This document shows, piece after piece, positions 23,688 through 30,311 of a stretch of DNA of 64,000 nt. The DNA is from an uncultured Eubacteriales bacterium (GTDB lineage: Bacteria; Bacillota; Clostridia; Oscillospirales; CAG-272). How positions within the stretch are numbered: position 1 is the stretch's first letter; each line of letters begins with the position of its first letter. The translations under genes and the position numbers were made by a program. The DNA lies in assembly GCA_934371135.1 (NCBI GenBank), contig CAKRNO010000002.1, positions 1 to 64,000 on the forward strand, given 5' to 3'. The notes under the pieces were generated by a model that had not been told where the DNA came from, made no database searches, and saw nothing but the letters and a program-made list of their open reading frames with translations.

Positions 23688-24428
23688 ATGAATTACGCGA
23701 TCGACCATTGCGAGCCGTTCGACGGCAAAAAGGAAAATATCTGGATGAAGGCGGAGCACGTCGGAAGATACCTGTTCGCCGTCGATTTCTTCCGCGCCGT
23801 GGGAGCGCACAAGGTGATTGACGCCGCCTGCGCAGAGGGATTCGGATCGGCGATGCTCGCCGAGAGCGGTCTCTCCGTCTGCGGCGCGGACATCAACGAG
23901 ACGTACCTCCGTCACGCAAAACAGCGATGCAACGGCATCTTCACCCGGTGCGACCTCGAAAGGGACGCCCTCCCCGAGGCATTCCACGGCGCGGACGGTG
24001 CCACCTGCTTCGAGACGGTCGAGCACCTGGACGACGCCGGGAACCTGCTCGCCGGTCTGCACGAAGCACTGGCTGCGGGCGGATGGCTGCTGCTCTCGTT
24101 CCCCAACGCCGCCTTTGAAAAGGTGGACGAAAACGGTGTGAACTACGACCCGTACCACAAGCGCATCTATACCCCGGAGGAAATGTCCGCGATCGTCTCC
24201 CGGGCAGGCTTTGCGTTTGAGGGAGAATACGGGCAGTGCGCCTGCAACGACTTTTACGCCAAGGAACGGGCGGCGGTCAAGAGCGGCGGCATGACCCAGG
24301 AGGAGGCAGACAGTCTGTTTGATTACGACAAGGCGTCGATCATCGCCATGTCCCGCCTCATCGGTTACCCCGACACGGTGCGCACCCGGGACGGCTATTC
24401 GATCATCTGGGTGTTAAAAAAAATCTGA
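23688..24428 (+). CDS. Class I SAM-dependent methyltransferase
   Basis: A 246-aa protein of the Methyltransf_11/25-like group. Motif I is VIDAACAEGFGSAMLAE (residues about 44-60), with the acidic motif II residue in VCGADINETYL, and the motif IV region DGATCFETVEHLDD. Leader-like N-terminus is absent. Downstream WLLLSFPNAAFEKV is the usual post-IV strand. The substrate is unknown; small molecule, peptide or nucleotide targets are all possible. GGAG lies 8 bp before the ATG, and the gap to the TIR-STAND gene is only 35 bp without a terminator, so the two are very likely co-transcribed. Confidence 0.85.
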   Translation: MNYAIDHCEPFDGKKENIWMKAEHVGRYLFAVDFFRAVGAHKVIDAACAEGFGSAMLAESGLSVCGADINETYLRHAKQRCNGIFTRCDLERDALPEAFHGADGATCFETVEHLDDAGNLLAGLHEALAAGGWLLLSFPNAAFEKVDENGVNYDPYHKRIYTPEEMSAIVSRAGFAFEGEYGQCACNDFYAKERAAVKSGGMTQEEADSLFDYDKASIIAMSRLIGYPDTVRTRDGYSIIWVLKKI

Positions 24429-24472
24429 CCCGGAACACACCCCGGTGCGCCATATTGACCGCGCAAAAAAAC

Positions 24473-24522
24473 AAAAGCACCCCGACCGGGGTGCTTTTCG
24501 TATATCGGTCGGGGTGTTTTTT
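24473..24522 (+). terminator. Tandem, mutually exclusive terminator hairpins
   Basis: AAAAGCACCCC (24473-24483) pairs with GGGGTGCTTTT (24488-24498). The overlapping CACCCCGACCG (24478-24488) pairs perfectly with CGGTCGGGGTG (24506-24516), which is followed by six T. Only one can form at a time. Confidence 0.8.
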
Positions 24523-24645
24523 ACATCCGGGCGCGGCTGAGGCAACCGGCAAAATGAGCCGGGGCGCCACTCGGTAAAACCATAATACCGCCATCGCGCT
24601 CCGTATGCAATCGTCTTTTTTCCCGCGCCCGCGGCATGAAAAAAC

Positions 24646-24674
24646 TTGCAATGAGAACCATTCCACCGTATAAT
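24646..24674 (+). promoter_or_regulatory. Promoter of the M48-type peptidase gene
   Basis: TTGCAA (24646-24651) and TATAAT (24669-24674), 17-bp spacer. Transcription would start near 24681, which rules out the upstream ATG codons at 24636 and 24651 as starts. Confidence 0.75.
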
Positions 24675-24758
24675 AGAATCGACATGATCAGGTATCGTGC
24701 GGCATCGGACATAGGGCATCCCGGGTGCGTGATACCGCAATACATTCGGAGGTCCGTT

Positions 24759-26828
24759 TTGAAGTACACACTGACACCGCTCAAATACCTGTTGTTTCTC
24801 GCCGCCTTCGCGCTTGTCGCATTGCCGTGTATCGCCGGCTACGCCATCCGGGAGATCATCCCGGGCAGCCGATGGGAGCCTGTCCTCGTCATTCTGGCAC
24901 TACTGCCGCCCGTCCTGCTCGGTGCGAGCGCCCTCTCTGCCGCGATCTTCAACCGGCGGATCCGGAGCATGGATGTTGCCGCCGTCAACGCCTATCTGCT
25001 GCGGAACAGGCAGGAAGCCTTCGTGTCTTCCGCGGCACAGCTCCGAAAGCTGCAACGCATCCGCCACGCGACGACCGTTTATGCGGTCATCCTTTTCTTC
25101 CTGCTGTCCTTCCCCGCAATCGTCGGCGGGATATACGCAGAGGCATTGTGGCCCCTGTGCTCTATGGCTCTTGTGTTTACAGGGCTCGGTTACTTTGCCG
25201 TCTTCGACAGATTTCATTCGAAACCGAAAGTGCACTACGGTGCAAATATCCTTGTATTGGACAAGAATCGCTTTCCAGAGCTCTATGCCACCGCCTCCCG
25301 TGCCGCGCGGGCACTCGGCTGCCGGAGGAACATCATTATTTCCCTCACGATGGACTGTAATGCCACCATCACATGTGACCGCCGCGGCTATCACCTCCAG
25401 CTCGGCGTCATCCTCCTCTCCGTCTTTTCCGCGGAGGAGCTGTACTGCGTCTGCCTGCATGAGTTTTCCCATGTTTCCGATAAAAACAAAGCCTCGGAAA
25501 AGGAAGCCGACTACGCCGATTTTCTCTCTACCCGGGAGGAACGCCCCCGTGCCGCAAAGGCGATCGGTGCCTTTTTCTCCTGGTTGGATGCATGGTATTC
25601 CTTCACCTACCTGATCTACCGTCACGCAAGCTCCGTCGTAGCGGAGACCGAAGCGGATCGCGATATGGCGAAACACGGAGACCCGGCAACCGCCGCCTCC
25701 GCGCTTCTGAAGCTGTTTTATGCCGACGTCTACTTCTGGGAGTCCGAGTATGAGGACAGACCATCGGATCTTGCCCGGGAGGAGCCGGACCCCTTGTATA
25801 TGACACATATTGTCGAGCGCTTCCGTGCGGCGATCGCACAGCGGCATACCGACTGGGACATCCTTTCTGAAAAAGAAATCCTCGCCAACAACGCGACCCA
25901 CCCGACCCTGAAAATGCGTCGGGAGGTTCTCGGTGTAAAAGGGGCGCAGACGGTGGAGGACAACAGCCCTCCCGCCTTCCGTGAGGAAACGGAGGCGGCG
26001 CTGCACCTCATGGATGAGGACATCCGGCACCTGCGGGCGACCTCCTATAGCCGCGAACGCAGGGAGCAGTATCTGGAGCCGCTCCGGCGGGTGACCGCGT
26101 GGGAGGAGGCGGGCAAACCTCTCGTCGCCGAGCAGTATGCCGATATCGTGAATGACCTGCAGCTCCTCGGGCGGCACCGGGAAGCAAAGGAGCTCTGCGA
26201 CCGGGCGATCCTGGCGCTGGATGATCATGCGATGGCGTTCGCCTGCCTCGTAAAAGGCACTGTTCTGCTCCACCGCTACGACCCAGCAGGGATCGACCTG
26301 CTCTACCGCGCCGTGGAGAAAAACAACGACTACCTCGTCGACGGAATGTCCGCCATCGGTGCCTTCTGCTGTATGACCGGCAGAGAAAAGGAACTCACCG
26401 AGTACCGCGAGCGTGCACAGCAGCTGGCACAGCGCCAGATCGACGAATACAGCAAGACCGCCTTCCTCTCCCCCAACGACCACCTGACAGCGGAACACCT
26501 GCCGGGCGGGATGCTGGAACGTATCCTTACCTACATCCGCTCGGTGGACGACGGCACCATCCGGAAGATCTACCTGGTCCGGAAGACCGTCAATGACCAC
26601 TTCTTCACCAGTGCCTTTGTGGTTTGCTTCAATAGGGACGGCGAGGCGTTGTGTGCAGAGGAACAGGAACAGCGCGATGAGATCCTGCACAAGATCTATC
26701 TTTTTCTGAACACCTACCCCGCGGACTGGCAGTTCTCGCTGTTTGACCGCGCCGACTGCCCCCGTATCCGGCTGGATAAGATCAAGGGCGCGCTCGTCTA
26801 CGCAAGACCGGACAGCAAAATACGGTGA
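24759..26828 (+). CDS. Membrane M48-type zinc metallopeptidase with TPR-like tail
   Basis: A 689-aa protein if the TTG at 24759 is used, 6 bp after CGGAGG; this is the only start that agrees with both the promoter and a Shine-Dalgarno. Four hydrophobic segments are visible (about residues 8-28, 38-60, 105-125, 130-150). The zinc motif HEFSH is near residue 234 and the third ligand Glu in AETEADRDMAKHG near 294, as in HtpX/Ste24-like M48 peptidases. The last 250 residues are helical with TPR-like pairs (ADIVNDLQLLGRHREAKELCDRAI). Such enzymes cleave membrane or partner proteins on the cytoplasmic face. It lies just downstream of the TIR-STAND operon but has its own promoter. Confidence 0.85.
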   Translation: MKYTLTPLKYLLFLAAFALVALPCIAGYAIREIIPGSRWEPVLVILALLPPVLLGASALSAAIFNRRIRSMDVAAVNAYLLRNRQEAFVSSAAQLRKLQRIRHATTVYAVILFFLLSFPAIVGGIYAEALWPLCSMALVFTGLGYFAVFDRFHSKPKVHYGANILVLDKNRFPELYATASRAARALGCRRNIIISLTMDCNATITCDRRGYHLQLGVILLSVFSAEELYCVCLHEFSHVSDKNKASEKEADYADFLSTREERPRAAKAIGAFFSWLDAWYSFTYLIYRHASSVVAETEADRDMAKHGDPATAASALLKLFYADVYFWESEYEDRPSDLAREEPDPLYMTHIVERFRAAIAQRHTDWDILSEKEILANNATHPTLKMRREVLGVKGAQTVEDNSPPAFREETEAALHLMDEDIRHLRATSYSRERREQYLEPLRRVTAWEEAGKPLVAEQYADIVNDLQLLGRHREAKELCDRAILALDDHAMAFACLVKGTVLLHRYDPAGIDLLYRAVEKNNDYLVDGMSAIGAFCCMTGREKELTEYRERAQQLAQRQIDEYSKTAFLSPNDHLTAEHLPGGMLERILTYIRSVDDGTIRKIYLVRKTVNDHFFTSAFVVCFNRDGEALCAEEQEQRDEILHKIYLFLNTYPADWQFSLFDRADCPRIRLDKIKGALVYARPDSKIR

Positions 26829-26863
26829 TCCGCACCGTACCGCCGAGCAAAGGAGAGAACCGC

Positions 26864-27202
26864 ATGGATATCGCAACCGCCGCCGCTGAAATCGCGACCA
26901 AGTACCCCATCCGGGGCAGCGGCCGCATTTACGAGGTGCCCACGGGCGTGTACGACCGGGGATGGGACGGGATCAGCCTCCTGCTCATTGACGTCGGCGG
27001 CACCGCCGTCCTGACCGACTGCGCCGACGTCGCGAACGGGGTCGGCGACCGCCTGACGGAGGAGCAGATCATTTCCCTCGCGGAGCGCTTCGGCTTTCAT
27101 GTGACCGACTGGCACATCGAAAAGACCTATACGGGGCCCGGCGACATCGGGGACTTCATCCGTCTGCTCGGCGCCGCCGAGGCAGCCAACGCGTTATCGT
27201 AA
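26864..27202 (+). CDS. Conserved-looking hypothetical protein, 112 aa
   Basis: A soluble protein MDIATAAAEIATKYPIRGSG..., with a beta-rich centre (YEVPTGVYDRGWDGISLLLI, GTAVLTDCADVANGV) and a helical end (TEEQIISLAERFGFHVTD). AAAGGAG lies 7 bp before the ATG. The layout recalls DUF1828-like domains found in small accessory proteins, but the similarity is weak. It follows the M48 peptidase gene by 35 bp and may be in its transcript. Confidence 0.7.
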   Translation: MDIATAAAEIATKYPIRGSGRIYEVPTGVYDRGWDGISLLLIDVGGTAVLTDCADVANGVGDRLTEEQIISLAERFGFHVTDWHIEKTYTGPGDIGDFIRLLGAAEAANALS

Positions 27203-27287
27203 CGGGGCGGCGCACCGCGCCGCAGGCATCCCGCCCCCGTGGGGACATCACAATTCTCGCCGCCGACAGACGGCAGGAGGTATGAAT

Positions 27288-27941
27288 ATGGCAAAAGTCA
27301 TCGGTTGGGCCACATACGACGACCGCTACCGCTCGGCAGAAATCACGCCCGAGGTCAATCACGCGATCATCGCGGAGATCCGGGCGCACGGCTATCGTTT
27401 CTCCGCCTGGGAGCACCAGGAGCGGCAGCGATGCGCACCGCTCATGGACGATATGCGGCTCGCCCGTTTCAGCCGGGAGGCATGGGCGTCTCTCATGGTG
27501 GCGTGCCACCACGCAGATGCCTCCGCGGCGGACAAGCGTTTCTATTTCGTCCATTACAAATTGGACGACAAGGTGCCGGACACCGTCATCCCTGGGGACA
27601 CGCGCGACAGCTACGGCATCGACTGCCCCGTCTCCGACGAGCTGTTTGAAAAAATGAAGGGTGTCAGGGAGATGCGTATGCTCCTCCCGATCTGTGACGG
27701 GACGCGGGAGCGCCGTGCGCACGACTGCCTGCGCTTTTTGCGTGAGAACGACCCGGAGTATCTCCTCGAGAGCGTAGACTTCGCCTTTTCCTCTCTCTAT
27801 GCGATGGACGACCTCGCCGATTTCGAGGAGTGGCGGCAGGCGTATGGCGAGGCGCCGCTCGACGAGGGCACCTACTTTGCACCGATGCCGGTGGACACCG
27901 CCCGCCCGTTCCTCTACATTCCTCTGGAGGCGTTGGACTGA
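27288..27941 (+). CDS. Hypothetical protein, 217 aa
   Basis: A soluble, acidic protein opening MAKVIGWATYDDRYRSAEIT. It has no signal peptide, membrane segment or catalytic motif I can name; the segment FEEWRQAYGEAPLDEG is followed by a Pro-rich C-terminus. ATG 27288 is chosen because AGGAGG sits 7 bp upstream; the ATG at 27282 would be too close to it. It lies in a run of three small plus-strand genes. Confidence 0.7.
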   Translation: MAKVIGWATYDDRYRSAEITPEVNHAIIAEIRAHGYRFSAWEHQERQRCAPLMDDMRLARFSREAWASLMVACHHADASAADKRFYFVHYKLDDKVPDTVIPGDTRDSYGIDCPVSDELFEKMKGVREMRMLLPICDGTRERRAHDCLRFLRENDPEYLLESVDFAFSSLYAMDDLADFEEWRQAYGEAPLDEGTYFAPMPVDTARPFLYIPLEALD

Positions 27942-28032
27942 CCCGCGTATTTGTCAGCGCGGTGCCGGAAAACCGGGCGCCGCGCCGATTTCATCCCATT
28001 GGAATAACGCATCCCGCAGGGGGAGAAAAAAC

Positions 28033-28407
28033 ATGACCTACGACGAATACCTGACCCGGGCGCTGGGGCTGCCCGGCGCCCGGGCGGACAAGCCCTTTGA
28101 AAACGACTTTGAGACAACCGTGCTCCGCCACGGCGAGGGCGGCAAGTGGTTCGGCATCCTCATGCACGTCGCACCGGGGCGAATCGGGCGCGCGGGGGAC
28201 GAGCGCATCTGGATCGTCAACCTCAAATGCACCCCCGAGGAGGGCTTCGCGCTCCGCGAGGAGTTCCCCGCCATCTGTCCCGCCTACCACATGAACAAGC
28301 TGCACTGGATCACCCTGCCGCTCGACGCCGACCTCCCGGAGGCAATCATCTCCGGTATCACCGAGCGCAGCTTTGACCTGACTGCCAAAAAGGTGCGGCA
28401 CCGCTGA
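28033..28407 (+). CDS. MmcQ/YjbR family protein
   Basis: A 124-aa protein of the YjbR/CyaY-like fold: MTYDEYLTRALGLPGARADK, then VLRHGEGGKWFGILMHV, IWIVNLKCTPEEGFALREEF, and the conserved PAYHMNKLHWITLPL ending before the final amphipathic helix ISGITERSFDLT. The family is often called DNA-binding, but its function is uncertain. GGGAG is 8 bp upstream of the ATG, and a terminator follows. Confidence 0.88.
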   Translation: MTYDEYLTRALGLPGARADKPFENDFETTVLRHGEGGKWFGILMHVAPGRIGRAGDERIWIVNLKCTPEEGFALREEFPAICPAYHMNKLHWITLPLDADLPEAIISGITERSFDLTAKKVRHR

Positions 28408-28450
28408 CGCGCAGTTTTGAGCGCGATCGCCGCTCGCGCCGCCGCCAAAG

Positions 28451-28480
28451 CGCGCCCGCTCTTGCACGCGGGCGCGTTTT
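28451..28480 (+). terminator. Intrinsic terminator after the MmcQ/YjbR gene
   Basis: Perfect 9-bp arms 28451-28459 and 28468-28476 followed by TTTT. Confidence 0.75.
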
Positions 28481-28552
28481 GTGCTATATTAAGACTATCA
28501 ACGACGCATCCGGGACACCCGGACGCAATTCTCAAATGACGGGAGATCCCTC

Positions 28553-30172
28553 ATGGAACAGCCATTCGTCAGTCTGCTCTGGCCCGATGAAGAAAGCCGA
28601 CGCGCCGACACCGCCGGGGCGCGGCGCACCCATATTTCCGAAAAGGTATGTGAGGAGCTCGGGCTCTCCGACCTGCTCACCCTCTCGGGCGGGCTCACGG
28701 ACTACTTCACCTCCGACCCAGCCGTCATCCGCTACCGGCAGGAGACCCTCGCCGACCTCGCCCGGGTCCCCGCCCTTTCCGATACGCTCGCCCGCGCGGT
28801 GCCGATCCTCTGTGACATCCGCGAGCTCCGTCACCTGGACCGTGACGGGGGGACGGACACGGGCGACGCCTACCTCTACTCCATCACGGAGATCGAGCTG
28901 TATGTGCGGGCGATCGACACGCTCGCCGCGGGTCTCGCCGTCGCCGGGGAGACGTGCACCTCCCCCGCCTTCCGCACGCTGACCGACCGCATCGCCGCCT
29001 TCGCCGGCGACGCGGATTACCTCACGCTGAAAACGCGCCTCGGAGAGCTCTCCGCACACGTGAACGAGGTCAGGAGCGTGACGATCGGGGTCAACCTCGA
29101 CGCCGCCTGCCGCCCTGTGGACGCGGGCGTCCTCCGCCTCAACGCGGAGCCGTTCAAAAGCGGGCGGCTGCTGGACAAGATCCTGCGCATGAGCTTCAGA
29201 AACGACGCCATGACCTGCATCGCCCCCCTGACCCCGCTCGGCAAAAAGCAGTCCGAGAACCGGCAGGAGGCGCTCTCCGGCGCCTTCAAGGGGGCGCTTG
29301 AGGACGTCTTCCGCTCCTCGGTCAAGGCGTGGCGAGCGATCGTCGGCGACTATGTGCTGGACAATGCGGATTTTCTCCTGAAGCTCCTGCCGGAGATCGA
29401 GTTTGTGACGCGCGTCGGCGCGCTCGAAAAGCGCCTGACCGACGCCGGCTATCCTCTCGCGACCCCCGTCCTGCGCCCTGCCGCCGAAAAGGCGTTTGAC
29501 GCGCGCGGGCTGTATAATCCCGACGTTGCGCTCCGCATCGACGACCCCGTCGTGCCGAACGACCTCACCTTTGACGACAACGCACGCATCTATGTACTGA
29601 CGGGGCCCAACCGGGGCGGTAAGTCGGTCATCACCTGCGCCGTCGGGCTGGCACAGGCCATGACCCAGCTCGGGATGCGGGTACCGGCGGAGGCGCTCAC
29701 CGTCTCCCCCGCGGACGGTATCTTCACCCACTTCCCGGAGGGGGCGGAGGACACCATCGACAAGGGGCGGCTCGGCGAGGAATGTGCCCGCCTGCGCGAG
29801 ATCTTCGAGGAGGTCACGGGCGACAGCATGATCCTGCTCGACGAGTCCCTCTCCTCCACCGGCGCGTTTGAAGCGTCCTATATCGCCGCCGAGATCCTGA
29901 CCGGCTTCGCCGTCGTCGGGTGCCGCGGCATCTTCTCCACCCACCTGCATGAGCTCGCCTCTGCCGTGCCCGAGATCAACGAGCGCGCCGCGGCGGAGGG
30001 CGGTGTACGCATCGATACCCTGGTCGCGGGGATCGAGGAGGGGCGCCGCTCCTTCCTCATCCGGCGCGCCCGCCCCGACGGCCGCTCCTACGCCCGCGAC
30101 ATCGCGGAAAAGTACGGGCTCTCCCTCGACGGCATCCGGGCGCTGACGCACCGGGATAACCCGACTGCGTAA
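28553..30172 (+). CDS. MutS-like ATPase without mismatch-recognition domain
   Basis: A 539-aa protein that contains the MutS core lever (residues about 30-330) and ATPase (about 330-539) but no N-terminal mismatch-binding or connector domain, being far shorter than MutS1 (about 860). The P-loop is VLTGPNRGGKSVIT, Walker B is MILLDESLSSTGAFE, where MutS1 has DELGRGTS, and the switch loop is IFSTHLHEL. The DESLSST variant places it among MutS paralogues of unknown role in Bacillota rather than MutS1 or MutS2 (no Smr or endonuclease tail is seen). GGGAG precedes the ATG. Confidence 0.85.
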   Translation: MEQPFVSLLWPDEESRRADTAGARRTHISEKVCEELGLSDLLTLSGGLTDYFTSDPAVIRYRQETLADLARVPALSDTLARAVPILCDIRELRHLDRDGGTDTGDAYLYSITEIELYVRAIDTLAAGLAVAGETCTSPAFRTLTDRIAAFAGDADYLTLKTRLGELSAHVNEVRSVTIGVNLDAACRPVDAGVLRLNAEPFKSGRLLDKILRMSFRNDAMTCIAPLTPLGKKQSENRQEALSGAFKGALEDVFRSSVKAWRAIVGDYVLDNADFLLKLLPEIEFVTRVGALEKRLTDAGYPLATPVLRPAAEKAFDARGLYNPDVALRIDDPVVPNDLTFDDNARIYVLTGPNRGGKSVITCAVGLAQAMTQLGMRVPAEALTVSPADGIFTHFPEGAEDTIDKGRLGEECARLREIFEEVTGDSMILLDESLSSTGAFEASYIAAEILTGFAVVGCRGIFSTHLHELASAVPEINERAAAEGGVRIDTLVAGIEEGRRSFLIRRARPDGRSYARDIAEKYGLSLDGIRALTHRDNPTA

Positions 30173-30187
30173 TCACGCCCCGACCGG

Positions 30188-30214
30188 AACAGCGCGGCGA
30201 TGCCGCGCTGTTTT
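30188..30214 (+). terminator. Intrinsic terminator after the MutS-like gene
   Basis: Perfect 11-bp arms 30188-30198 and 30202-30212, triloop, T tail. Confidence 0.85.
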
Positions 30215-30249
30215 CGTTCCCTTTTCCGCCGGGATCCCTGCCGCCCGTC

Positions 30250-30278
30250 TTGCGGAAGCACCGCATTTGTGCTACAAT
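30250..30278 (+). promoter_or_regulatory. Promoter of pcrA
   Basis: TTGCGG (30250-30255) and TACAAT (30273-30278), 17-bp spacer. Confidence 0.65.
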
Positions 30279-30311
30279 ACAGGATAAGAACATACAGAAG
30301 GAAGTCAAGCT

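Noticed and set aside
24636..24758. Longer N-terminus for the M48-type peptidase
   Set aside because: The first ATG codons lie upstream of or inside the promoter, and the extension lacks a ribosome site.
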